From positions 22,506,001 to 22,570,000 of the forward strand of contig OX485806.1 in the NCBI GenBank assembly GCA_950295325.1: a stretch of 64,000 nt of DNA. Direction: 5' to 3'. The notes beneath the pieces are model-generated. The model worked only from the letters and a program-made list of their open reading frames with translations. It was not told the DNA's origin and did not search any database. This DNA comes from Polytrichum commune. Its lineage: Eukaryota; Streptophyta; Polytrichopsida; Polytrichales; Polytrichaceae. Shown piece by piece: positions 1 to 11,276 of the stretch; positions within the stretch are counted from its first letter, which is position 1, and every line of letters begins with the position of its first letter. The position numbers and the translations under genes are program-made.

Positions 1-3000
1 TTAAGGAACTAAGCAACGAATTAATGACATGTATGAGAAGCCGCAAGTCTGCCTGCTCCGCCTGAATCTCAGGAACTCCCATTAACGCGTGGCAGTTTTT
101 ATAAACCTGTGCCAAGTATGGACGCATGTGTGGCCCGCATTGAGTGTCATTTGGATTTAATGCCAATGACGCTTCTTTCATCCATTGAAGTTTATTTGCT
201 GTGTCCTTCAATAAATTGTGCGAGAGTTTGTGGATGAGCACTAGAAGCACTCCTTGGCTTAAAGGAACGGGCACTGCTGAAAGAATACTTGGGTTGACCT
301 GGCCACAAACGAGGAGGATGATGATTAGGTGCAAAAGGGAGGAAGAAGTGTGGGTGGTATTTGGTTTGTTTTTCACGTTCTCCAACTTCTACTGATTAGA
401 TTTACACAACGAAATTTGTGTTGCACTATCAAATCCACGATGCAGCATAGGTAAAAAGGTCCTCCCAATTGTGCTCATTATTGAATGTGCAGTAGTTAAT
501 AAAACTTGAAGATATAGTCCAATCTCTGTTACACATGTGTCTTTATAGTGTTTATCTTTTGATCCTCACTGAACCATAAACCAATCAATGTAACCAAATA
601 CCATTGCGTACTGTAAGGCAGAAATATAATGAACTTCAAATTATAACAAGAGTTTTCCTTTGATTCAACGAGAACTTTTTTGGGGAGTTGGTTCCCTATG
701 ATTATTCCATTGGTTGTTTTGCGTATATAACCAATCATTTCTTTCCACTTGTGGTGCATCCTTGAAGGTAGTGTTTGAGATTGAATGAAGAGCAACCTAT
801 TTCGGTTCATTGAGAGCCAAACTTAATGTAGCACCTCTTGGAATGCCAAAATGAGTTTGACCCTAAACATAGAACGTTCTTTGTCCCAAACCTCCATCCA
901 AAACTTACCAAACATGGAATGTGTTGGATGCAAATTTCAAAACAACCAACTCCCGACCAAAAGTCATGTTGAGTTAGAGAACCACTCAAATGCAGCTCAA
1001 AATTGCATTCTTTTGAGAAGCCAATTTTCCAGAAAATCCTTGCAAGATTAGGCATATGTCTTCCTTAGGTCATTCATTCAATCAATAAATGTAGGAGCTG
1101 GAGGTGGCAGAACTTACCTGATTACATAACCAAGATACAATTTGCAAGTCAGTACTCTGTAAGGCCTTGGTGAAGGCTTCCTCCATCTTTGATTCCTGAA
1201 GTAGTCTGTTCAGCTCAATAGTCGGGTCCAAAGATGCCTCAATATCTTGCAAAGAGTGCACCTGCTTTAAAAAGGTAGGTGCTCACTTAGAGACCAAAAT
1301 TGCAATATACGACCTCCGTGGAAACTGCCAAGGATGTTTAATAATTGAAGCACATAGCAGCTGTCTTTAAGGGTTTTGGGTCAACATGACCTTAGTTCTT
1401 AGCCACACATGCTTATGAGCCCCGAATCCCTAAATCCTGACTGTTGAGTTTACAACTTCAAAGAGCAAGATTTATACCTGTTCGGGGTTATGTCCCTGGC
1501 TTTGATAGGCCTCTCCATAGCGTGCCTCAGCTGAATCCACAAGTGCCAAGAGTTTGGATGTGCTATTTTGAAGATCAACTTCCAGAACTCTTGCAAGGGA
1601 TGAGGCTTTCTCAACTACTTGCTGTGGAGATGAACATGACATCAACAAAGTAAGTAGGCAACCTTTTATTTTCAATATCGATCATTATCATGTCTTGGAA
1701 ACAAAACTCTTTATGGTACCCAAAAAAGGAAAGGATGTGTAGTTGAAGTGAAATGCATTTCTGTTGGCTACTTCACAATCATGGTCATTAAAAAAGTGTG
1801 CACTGCTTCAACTACCTTTGAAGTTCTCAATTTGACCAAGTGAGTCAATTGATTAAAAGAAGCTTCTAGACTTCCAATACAATATGTAACAATGATTCAG
1901 CAATAAGAGCAACTGTGTAAATGAACAGGAAGGATGGTGCAAAATACCTCAAGGATGGTGGCCAGATCAGTATTTTTGGATGCAAGTTGTTGCTGAGCCT
2001 GAGTAATATGCTCTGCCATACCCGTCTGGAAAGCATTCTCAATTTGCTCTGTCATAGCCCGGCACGAGCGTTCAAATGTAGGGTTGATCATGCTTTCGAA
2101 ACCTAATCGAACCGCATCCTGGAAAACATGGCAAACATCAGAACAGAATGCTACATGCTGCGTAGAGGACAAATATTTTTTGAAAATAAGAACTAATTCC
2201 CATTCCTACCAATCTAAAAGTACAATGAACGGGGAACTGGTTGGGTTTAAACAGTCCTTAGTGAAGATGATCATGCAAGCTTAGGTTTATTTTTGAATGA
2301 CCTTCCAGATCATATTTGTTAGGTGTCTCTGAAAACCGAACATCACAAGAACCACATGGACTACAGATTGCAAGTTATATTGTGTTCTTCTGACTGTGTA
2401 TTTCATTTATATCAGTCGCACTTACGATCAGCGCTTGTTTTCCAGTTGTCTGAAACTGAGTCTTGAGCTGTCTGGTTACTGTTGCCTCCAGCTTAGCAGC
2501 TGTTGATTTCTCCAACTGAGGTAGAACTTTCTCAATCACACTCTTCTGTGCAAAATCCCACCACCCACCCCATCCTTGTGTTAATTAAAATCTCCAAACT
2601 AGAGTTCTCCTTTGACTCAATGAGACTTTTTGTTGGGAGTTGGTCCCGTATGATATTCCAGTGGTTGTTTTGCATACTATATCAATAATTTCTTTCCACT
2701 TGTGCTGCATCCTTGGAGGTAGTGTTTGAATTTGAATGAAGAGCAACCTATTCCAATTCATGGAGGACCAAACTCATTTAGCACCTCTTGGCATGCCAAA
2801 ATGGGTTTTACCCTCAATGAACTGATATAGAATATTCTTCCTAGTTCAAACTTCCACACCACCTCCAAGCATGCAACAGAAAATTACAATACAATGGAAG
2901 GTGTTGTGTGCAAAACAACCAACCCATGACCGAAAGTCAAGTTCAATTAGAGGATGACATTATTATAGACTTAAGTTGATAGATATACACTAACAGAAGC

Positions 3001-6000
3001 TGCCATCAAGCATGTTTTGATAGATATTTTAATGATTGATAGGAAAATTAATCAGTGAGCTACCTGAAAGATATCAGTCACAGTTGATGACAATGCCTTA
3101 TGAAGAGGGGGTACAAAACTATTAGCAAAAGTAGATCCCAAAGCAAGAAACTCCTTTTTTAGGCCACGCTCCAATGCATTTGGCACATCCTTGGCCATGA
3201 AAGTATTAAGGATGTTGGTAACTTGCTGTGCCCTATCCCGGTCTTGTTTCTCGCGTTTTGCATTTTCTTCAGCAAGCCGTGCCCACACAGAATCCACATT
3301 GGCTTTCAAAACTTTCTCGATTCGCTGGGCCAAAGCACCTTGAACACATGCAACAAATGGCATCTGTCAAGACTTCAAGATTGGGAGCGTGGTGGAAATC
3401 CTGATGAGTTTAAACCTCAATGAACTGATATAGAATGTTCTTTGTTCAAATATCCATACTACTACCTCCAAGCATGCACCGAAAACCTAACCAATATGGA
3501 AGATGTTGTATGCAAAACAGACAAATTCCGACCAAAAATCATGTTGAGTTAGTAGATAACTCTAAAATTGATCAGATTTCATTGCTGCATTCAGCTCATC
3601 AGAATCAACTAACACTTTGCTCTCCATCTTTGAAAAACACCTGAAGGCCATTGTAGCCATGACATTCCTGACATTTGCTTGACTTAAGTTATCCTCTGAC
3701 TCAACATGAATTTTCGTTGGAAGTTGTTTGTTTTGAATGCAACACCTTACCATGTTTGGTAAGTTTTGGGTGCATGCTTGGAGGTAGTAGTGTGGAGGTT
3801 TGAAAGAAGAACATTCTATATTAATCCATTGAGGGTTAAACTCATTTTGGCATGGCAACAGGTGCTAAGAATGAGATTGGCCCTCAATGAATTTATATAG
3901 ATTGCTCTTCATTCAAATTCAAACACTACATGGTTTTGTCTAATTAGTGTGGATTACCATTTGGAGTTACATGTTGGTATAGGTATTTACCGACATTATC
4001 GCTTTTTACTAACTAAAAAAAATCATATTCTTTGGTGTGCATACTAACTACTTATGTTATTTGGGTAACAAAATGATACTCTCAGTAAACAATTATAGCA
4101 ACACGTAACTCCAAATGGTAACCCACACTAATTAGACAAAACAGTGTACCTCTGAGCATGCAAACACAAGTGGAAAATAATTATTGAATTTACATGCAAA
4201 ACAATCAACAGGGGACCAACTTGTGCCAAACAATCTTATTGAGCTAGAGAATAAATCTATTGAATCCTACTTCTTTTAGAAGATGGGAAAGAGTTTGCTT
4301 CACCAGTAGCAAATATTGACAAATCGACCACTTGACTTAATTTGAATACCAATTCCTAATAAAAGCCGAGGCTGATAAAAAATCAGGCGAAGTTTGATGT
4401 TGTCATACTTCATCAACTTCTTTAAATATTTTTGTATTGAGATAGTGTTCTCATGCAATTATTTTCAAAAGATTTAATGCATACCTTCCATTCGTTTGCC
4501 CTCTTTTGCTACTGGAACTGACACCATCCCTCCCATTTTCTGGTACATTTGTTGTTGCAATGTGACCACCTGAAGAGACACGAAACTAGATGTCATTGCC
4601 ACAGTCAAACGAAATCATTGACTGTCAGACAATTACATTGCAATAATGAGATAAGTGGCACCATTCACCGGCTAAGCCAGCTTGCAGTAAACCAGATATG
4701 GAGACAAGCTACCATGAATTTTCTGATCAGAGATGCAAGCATGTTTGCATTCTCTCTAAGTGGTTATACTTTCAGAATCCTGATTCTATTTGAGATGGAA
4801 CAAATGAGCATTCTATGGTAACCTCTACAGGTAGAATCATCCTGCAAAACATCATAAGAGACCGATTTGGTCACCAATGAATTTCAGGGTGGATTTTCAA
4901 TGCAAGATAGCTTAGCCATTGACTGGCTAAGCTAGCTTGCATTGAACCATGAGATATGGAGACAAGCTACAATGAATTTCTGATTGGACATGCAAGCATG
5001 CTTGCATACTCTGAGTTTTAATACTTCCAGAATCTGCATTCTATGGTGACATCTTCTACAGGTAGAATCCTCCTCCATCATTAAAACCTTAAATGTCAGA
5101 GAGGACCGAATTGGTCACCAATCATTCTACAATGTGGACATTTTTCTGACCTTGTGACATGTAAGGGGAAAATGAAAGGGGAAAAAACGAAGGACAAAGG
5201 AGATGGACTCACTAAGAGATTTCTGATCAGAGATGTAAGCAAGCATGTTTGCATATTCTCTGAGTTCTTACACTCTCAGAATCTGCATTCTATTTGAAAT
5301 GGAACAAACGTTGCATTCTATGGTGACATCATCTACAGGTAGAATGAATCATCCTTCAGTCTCTTAACCCTTAAACGTCATAGAGGACCAATTTGGTCAC
5401 CAATGATTTTGCAGTGTGGATTTTTGCTGACCTTGTGACATTTAAGGGTTAAATGAAATGAAGGGGACACAAAAAGAAAGGACAAAGGAAAATGATGGAC
5501 TCACTAAAGAGGACCTGGTTGAGAGCCTCCTGCATGGAAGTCACTTGAGCAATGAGGCCAGGATCTGAAGAAGAAGCCGGAACTGTTGGACTATCAATTG
5601 CAATTGCACCTGAAGAAGGTGTTGCCTGAAACTGCGATGACATGAAATTGCCTCCATTTTTATTCTTGTTTCTCCTTCCTCTGGACCCTACCGAAGTTTG
5701 AGGTTGCACAGCAACAACAGGCACACTGGCTGAAGCAGATGAAGCTGTCCCTTGTAAATTGTGTCCCAGCTCCTGTGAATCATCCATGTGTCTCTCTCTG
5801 TCCTCTAACATATTATCTCCATCTTGAGCATCATCAGTTTCACTTAACTCAGGCAACTCAATTGTCGTGGAAGCATGTCTACTGTGATGAGGATTTGGAT
5901 TTCCATCTTTAAATTCACCTCCCGCTTCACCTTGTCCATCGAAGAACCCTAACAAAGAGGGAATTGATGCTTCATCATCATCTTCCCTGTCTTGATAATG

Positions 6001-9000
6001 ATGATGATGATGATGGTGATGATGTGAAGGCTCCTCTGAAACTTGATCAGTTTCATCAACTCCAGATCCTCTAAGGTTCCTTTCCCAGTCTCCAACATCA
6101 ATTAGGTCATGATGCTCAGGAGCTTCATGAGTTTGGATACCTTCTTCCTCCTTTGATCCAGCTGCAAGGATCATAATGTCAGAGGGGCTTACTAAAACAT
6201 GTGTTGAAGAAGTAGTTGGATTTGATGCATTCACATCCTCCTTTTCAAAACCTTCTTCCACCATGGAACTACTACTACTTGATGAAGAAGAGTAATTCGT
6301 CGAATATCCAGGAGCTGCCATTGCTCCTTCCGGTTCCACCCAAACTTCTTTTGTCCCATCCACTTTCGGTAATACATGATGATGATGAATTTGTCCCGGA
6401 ACATACCATGAGAGAGGATACACAGGGGTGAAGTGCATGTCAGACACTTTGGCAGGGCTTCTTGATCTTGATCGCCTCCTCGGAGGTGGTGTGGGAGGTT
6501 TTATCAGATTTGAAGATGATAGATAACCTTCTCTTGTAGAATCAATACTTCTTGCATTCAATCTGTGACCAGGTTGCACTCCAGCTTTGAATGTCAGATG
6601 GCCACCTGGAATGGTTGGTTTTCCCAACCCTAATCCTTCCGTAGTGGTTAATTTGGTTGTATCTGTTGCTTTTGATGTCTCTGTTGTCACATTCTGCCCA
6701 CGGTTTCCCAAATCCATCATGCTTCCAAACGCTACTGGCATTCTTGGTGGAATCCTAGAGTTGTTGGCAATTGAGTTTGCCATGGGCATTTGTGTCGATG
6801 ATGATGATACCACGGCCTGTTTGGGGGTACTGGGATTGGAGCCTTCGGATTGCATGTCATCACATGGCAAGGGAAAGCATTGTGACATCTTAAGTGTGTA
6901 TTGTTGGATTGCTTGTGTTTGCACACAAAACACTTGAAGGCTGCTCTCGCCAGCTTGATCGATGACCACATCATCCGCAACTGTAAGGCTGAGGATGGGG
7001 TATGTCACCGCAAACTCGGCCAAGTAGTCCATCCGGGGGTAAACAGAAGATGTTCCAAACTCCATGTGAACTGCATAGATGGCATTCCTCTTAGCATTTG
7101 CGACCAATATGAGTGCTGCTCGAGGAGCAACAACGACCTGATTATAAAACGTTGCCTCTGGCTTGCCATTACATTGAAACTCCAGGGTTTGGATGCACCG
7201 ACAAGGTGCTTGCCCAGGTTTGGAATACAACTCATCAAATGCCCACAGTTTCAACTCCCGGTTCAAAGGACCCTGCAGAAATAAAAAAGAAGGTGTACAC
7301 TATGCTCATTGAAAACACCAAACCCCAATTGTACGTCAGGAGGAAGCTTGCAAATCACATTGACACAAATCATCAAAGATTCAGATATCTTACCGCTGTA
7401 AGCAGAACATGTCGATCTGTGCTTAGTGGCATTGGCAGATAGGCCACTGTGTCCACTGAATTCCCATCGTGTGGGACAAACACAGATAAACACTGCATCT
7501 TCTCACTCCAGATTCGAACCTGCAAGAATTTCAAACACATAATATTCATCACATTCCAACAACTTTGTACAGACATTTTCTCACCTAGGTTGCCATAACA
7601 TTCTTCAGCATGTGTAGGAAGTTCTCTTCCTATTCGAGCTTTAAGAATGAAGGCAAGGATCAAGGTCCTTGACTACATGCATGAATACCAAGCACTGTCA
7701 AATAGGCAAGCTCTCATTTATAGTTGACATAACCTCATTGTTACCAATCTTCCTTCGAACAAAGCCTTCTTCCATCTACCAAGCATCCAACTTAAAGCAC
7801 TTGCCAAGAATGATCTCACCGAGTACTGTATACTCACTCTCCAAGATGCTTATTTAGGGAGAAAACATCCACTACACCACTTAAGAATGCTATAGGCTAA
7901 TGTTCCCTTTAACCTGTACATCGCGAAGAGGGTATGAAATGGTGATCTGTGTCTGTTGACTAAGTTCTCGAGGTTCTTAATGTGGACATGACACCAACAA
8001 GAGCTGTAGAAGTCTTTGCAAGGGTGTCCTAGTATTCGCTCAGAATTAGAGCAACAATTGCAGAGAGTAGCAAATAAAGACGAGATTCTCGATGAAAACA
8101 ACCAATGCGTATATGATATCATTGAGACCGTATATATGACATTGAGATCATCATAAGATCTTCGACTTAAGGAAGATTGAGAGATGAGACTTACTGTGCC
8201 ATCCTTGGAAGCTGATGCTACACGAACAGAACCTGAAAGGGAAACAGCTAATTCTGTAACCTCCTCTTCATGCTGTCCAGCAACAAACACTCCTTGTACA
8301 GGAGCTTCTAATCGACATTCCAATGGATTGTCAGCATTGAATCCCCCTGGGGGAGCTGATTGCCCGGCGTTGTTCACATCAATGGAGATTAAATACTTCC
8401 CCACACCCACTACCAGGAAGTCCTGCAGGCACATGTCAAGGGTGATCATCCCGTCAATATTGGTCAAACTGATGGCAAGAATGTTGATGGTGGTGAGGTT
8501 GAGCACATATGATGCTTCAGCAAGGAGGAGCGAATGATTTGACATAATTTCGATTGAATACCTTATGGAAGCAAGCAGTAGGTAGTGAGATATGATCATG
8601 CAAATGTTTTGACGTTTTCTTGACCAATATTCATCAAGCCTTGCAAGGGTTGGGTTTGGTTGGGACTTGGGAAGACCTGCATTCGTGATTGCCAGCATAG
8701 GCGTGGATGGCAAGTGTCCAAGTCATCACCATTGAACTGGATGGCCAGAAGGATATGCTCCGTGAGCTTTCCATGAACTCCATGGCCTTCAACGATCTTG
8801 CGTACATACACTCTCCCGTCTTGGCTTGCACTGCAAACATGAGGGAGAAACGATTATCAGATGTATTTGCAGGAGTTCTTCAAGGTCATGATGATGTATA
8901 CCTATATCATCCTGAGAGAGGCGGTAACGTCCTCTTACAACATCAGAGTCTTGATGTTCTTGATGAAGAAAGAAACGCATAAAACTTGAAGGAGGTGATT

Positions 9001-10639
9001 CCTTCCAGCATCGTGTAACTTTATGTAACATGAAATGCCGGATTTGAAATTGTCAACAGACACAACAAACTCAGGTAATTGAGTTTGTTTCCACAATTGG
9101 AATAACAAACTCAACAATGAGTGCAAGTTGACTCATTGATTTAGTTGCAGCCGGAGAGAGAGACAGAGAGACAGATTGATGAGCATAGCATACATCCTCT
9201 CAAAAGACAGCCTAAACTAGAGGATCAGAAGAAAACACATCATCAAGACAGACACTAACAGACAGACAGACAATACCACTGGAGTTGCATAAGTGAATCT
9301 ACCTTGCAAGAAGATGAGTATTCTCTGAGAGGAAAGCCATGTCAGTCACCCTCTGTCACAGATCACAAATGAAACTTTGTTTGGTTGATCTATCCTCACA
9401 GCAGATGACACAAAATTCTTCATAAAACACCACATAAAATAGGTATGATTCCCTTCCGATTCCACGAAACTCTTGTAAAAGTAAAGCAACGTCATCAATC
9501 AACAGGAGCACATGACAAAACCCATCATAACACATGAGAATCGAAGAGCCTGTCTGTCTGTCTGTCTGTCTGTCTGCATGTCTGACCTTTGTGTGGCCCC
9601 GAAGCAATGCTTTCTGCGCACTGTCAATGTTAAGGATCCGGATGGTGCCACCACGCAAGCCATAGCAGATAAATTTCTTGTTCACAGCGATCTGCCTGCC
9701 AAGAACGAACACCTGCTCCGAAGTGTACTTGGTGATTGGGCTAACTTCCAACTGGGGTTGGGCTTCCCCAAGCTTCCGAACATCCACATCGTACCCTATG
9801 TGATCTCCTCTTAGATGCCTCCCTCTCAATACTCTGGGCGGTGGTCTCCCCGGGGATGGTGAAGGTGTAGGTGCCAAGTTGACAGGTGGTGCACTTGGCA
9901 ATGCTGGCGACATGGCTGGAGCAGGAGGGTGACCATGACCATGACCACCACCACCGGAAGAAGAATCCATTCCACCACTCATCATCCCACTACTCACCAT
10001 GCCACTGCCTCCATAATGCATCGAAATTAGGGCAGCTGGAGAAATCAACTTGCTTCGTGATCCTCCTGCTGCAAGAAGATGTGGTGTAGTGGTTGTAACT
10101 CCGAGTTGAGAACCACCTATTAAGGTTGCCTCTTCCTCTTCCTCACCACCACCACCACCACCACCACCACCGCTACCACCTAATCCTAATTCAGTTCCTC
10201 CTGCTCCAGATTGTGTTGTCAGCAGAGCCATAAGACGAGCTCCATCTAGCGGTTGGCTTCCAGGAGTGCTTGGCCGGCTGTTGATGTCTGCAACGGATCC
10301 TAATTGTGGGAAAGATAATGGGAATGAACTGGACATAGGTTGAGAAGCTGGCTTGGAATGGGATGATGACCGTGAAAACATTGGCTCACAACCACAAGAG
10401 ATGGGATTATTGAGGGATAATATTGTTGCAACAGGAGATGATGGTGGCTGGATCGAAAGGGAAGAAAAGGAAGAAGAAGAAGAAGCTGGCAAGACAAAAC
10501 TACTACAACGAGAAGGACAAGAAGGAGAAGCAGATGAAGATGAATTTGCAGCAGTGGGAGAAGATCCAAGTTGCTCTTCTTCTTGGAGGTTGATGAAATG
10601 CCTGCACTGGGGCCCATGATTCACTGACTGCTGATGATG
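1..10639 (-). CDS. VCS: VARICOSE/EDC4 homologue, mRNA-decapping scaffold (13 exons, 3' end cut by window edge)
   Basis: Scaffold of the cytoplasmic (P-body) decapping complex, linking DCP1/DCP2 in plants. Exons in transcript order: 10639-9587, 9352-9303, 8830-8677, 8422-8195, 7519-7394, 7272-5515, 4569-4485, 3338-3064, 2545-2426, 2118-1948, 1621-1478, 1261-1118, 298-1. All phases join without a stop, giving about 1535 codons. Residues are counted from the first base of exon 10639. Residues 1-270 are Ser/Pro/Gly-rich. About 272-680 is the WD40 region, with [35 protein letters not shown] and [11 protein letters not shown]. About 680-1123 is a low-complexity linker with nine consecutive His (near 6000-6030) and Ser and acidic runs. 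1124-1535 is the helical EDC4 C-terminal domain, with [33 protein letters not shown] and VPLSQGVLL. The last few codons and the stop lie beyond position 1. Introns are 121-1146 bp. Two donors (GTCTTC at 8676, GTCCTC at 5514) are weak but preserve homology. Identification is from remembered family conservation. Confidence 0.93.
345..590. repeat. Dispersed repeat (family F) inside the last VCS intron
   Basis: This intron segment resembles 41096-41395 and 42918-43250. Shared landmarks, in the same order in all three, are a TATTTGGTTTGTTTTTCA-like start, TTTACACAACGAAA, TCCTCCCAATT..GTTCATT, and a final TTTGATCCTCACTGAACCA stretch. No ORF or clear terminal repeat was seen, so the class is unknown. 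It lies between VCS exons 298-1 and 1261-1118 and does not touch either splice site. Confidence 0.6.
655..985. repeat. Foldback element A in VCS intron
   Basis: Imperfect long inverted repeat. The left arm near 655-715 (TTCAACGAGAAC...GGGAGTTGGTT...TTGGTTGTTTTG) is reverse-complemented near 939-985 (CAAAACAACCAACTCCCG...GTTGAGTT). The centre around 810-860 carries an AGCACCTCTTGG..TGCCAAAATGAG segment. Related copies sit in two other introns of the same gene (2606-2962 and 3411-3930). It is a non-coding, MITE-like foldback insertion; short open frames across it are not genes. Confidence 0.6.
2606..2962. repeat. Foldback element B in VCS intron
   Basis: Second copy of the foldback family. The left arm begins CTTTGACTCAATGAGACTTT with GGGAGTTGGT. 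The right arm ends in CATGACCGAAAGTCAAGTTC and reads back onto the left as its reverse complement. The AGCACCTCTTGGCATGCC centre is shared with copy A. It occupies most of the 518-bp intron between exons 2545-2426 and 3338-3064. Confidence 0.6.
3411..3930. repeat. Rearranged foldback element C in VCS intron
   Basis: Two diverged arms of the same family as 655-985 and 2606-2962. One spans 3411-3568 (CTCAATGAACTGATATAGAATG ... GACCAAAAATCATGTTGAGTT). The second spans 3685-3930 in the opposite orientation (CTGACTCAACATGAATTTTCG ... TGGCATGGCAACAGGTGC). The arms are separated by about 115 bp of other sequence, so this is either a rearranged copy or two partial insertions back to back. Confidence 0.5.
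3933..4142. repeat. MITE-like element, 38-bp terminal inverted repeats (family E)
   Basis: The ends 3933-3970 and 4105-4142 are inverted repeats of 38 bp with one mismatch (outer part GTTTTGTCTAATTAGTGTGG, inner part CCATTTGGAGTTAC). The body carries no ORF. The ATTAGTGTG..TACCATTTGGAGTTAC ends relate it to elements at 12897, 16236, 19127, 28018 and 37158. It lies in the VCS intron between exons 3338-3064 and 4569-4485. Confidence 0.8.
4720..5440. repeat. Three-copy tandem duplication within a VCS intron
   Basis: Three diverged copies of a roughly 240-260 bp segment start near 4720, 4975 and 5215. Each has TTCTGATCAGAGATGCAAGC (the middle copy is altered), then CTTTCAGAATCTGCATTCTA, ACAGGTAGAATC and finally GACC.ATTTGGTCACCAATGA. 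They fill most of the 945-bp intron upstream of exon 4569-4485. The sequence is non-coding, and the copies explain the repetitive look of this interval. Confidence 0.75.
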
Positions 10640-11013
10640 CTGAGAAGAAGGGAGGGGGTGGAGGAGGAAGAGTATAAGTGTAGAGTAATTCTTCACCCGG
10701 CCGCCTCGCAGATTTGTTGGAACAAACGTACGACGTCGTAATGCTGCTGTTGCTGCGACTGCTCCTGCTACGGGAATTCTTTGCGTCCGTAAAGTTGTTG
10801 GTGGTACATACTACTGCTAATTCTGCCCTGCTGGCCGGGTGAAATTTCGGACGAGCTGGGTGGATCATGGTGAATTAGTAACCGCAAATTGCCAGTCGCA
10901 GCTTGCAGATGAGGATGCCCATGATCAGCTGATTGTTGATGATGATGTTGAGGCGGGTCATGGGGACTGATCTCGTGTGGGCCCTTCAATGTTGTTGTGC
11001 AGTGGCACTTCAT
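10640..11013 (-). other. Unresolved 5' part of VCS: candidate short intron and first coding exon or leader
   Basis: A pyrimidine-rich tract ending in CAG at 10640 is a strong acceptor for the exon starting at 10639 (HHQQSVNHG). A GTGAAG donor 57 bp upstream would make a very short intron that keeps the main frame, but that frame meets TAG near 10820 with no ATG between. A second frame is open from ATG 11013 (MKCHCTTTLKGPHEISPHD) to TAG 10768 and contains a GTATGT donor near 10823. That donor is phase-compatible with an internal acceptor (GTCAG, near 10626). Either leader is possible; the sequence alone does not decide. An in-frame internal ATG (MFSRSSSH, near 10379) is a third possible start. 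Confidence 0.45.
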
Positions 11014-11035
11014 GTGATGCGGATGATGATTGCCG

Positions 11036-11276
11036 GCTATGAACGGGGAGAACCGACCCCTAGTTACAGAACCGGTTTGAGTTTGAGGAATAACCGGTTG
11101 CAGTTCAAGACTTCATGAAAGTTACGGATCATGTCAGAGGAATCTATGGAATATACCTTTATTCGATAAATAAAAACCGAACCATCACAACATGTAACCT
11201 AACGGGTGGGACTTGGAAACACTAAGATCTTGACTGATTATGCTGAAAAATCTCCCCGGACACTGATCGCCGGTTC
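11036..11276. promoter_or_regulatory. AACCGGTT-rich module directly upstream of VCS
   Basis: About 240 bp just upstream of the earliest VCS start candidate. It begins GGGGAGAACCG, has AGTTACAG, then two CCGGTT sites around GAGTTTGAGGAATAACCGGT, and ends near TCTCCCCGG. The same order of motifs is found in three tandem copies at 39831-40475, in inverted copies at 47945-48170, and in degraded form at 14235-14560. The position fits a promoter or 5'UTR role, but the element is dispersed, so it may equally be a mobile repeat that landed there. AACCGGTT is also the consensus of CP2/Grainyhead factors in animals and fungi; no plant factor is claimed. Confidence 0.5.

Noticed and set aside
5449-5504. 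The C-terminal tail [10 protein letters not shown] of the large VCS ORF
   Set aside because: It lies beyond both candidate donors and is a read-through into the intron.
9356-9586. Continuation of the long N-terminal VCS ORF ([12 protein letters not shown]...) as coding
   Set aside because: The AAAG|GTCAGA donor at 9587/9586 joins GHTK to RVTDMAF in the next exon exactly as in the family; the read-through is intron with a GACA/CTGT repeat.
9885-10617. Overlapping plus- and minus-strand ORFs (e.g. 10353-10619 plus, 10300-10617 minus) as separate genes
   Set aside because: They are shadows of the low-complexity VCS N-terminal exon in other frames (GAA/TTC and CAT repeats).
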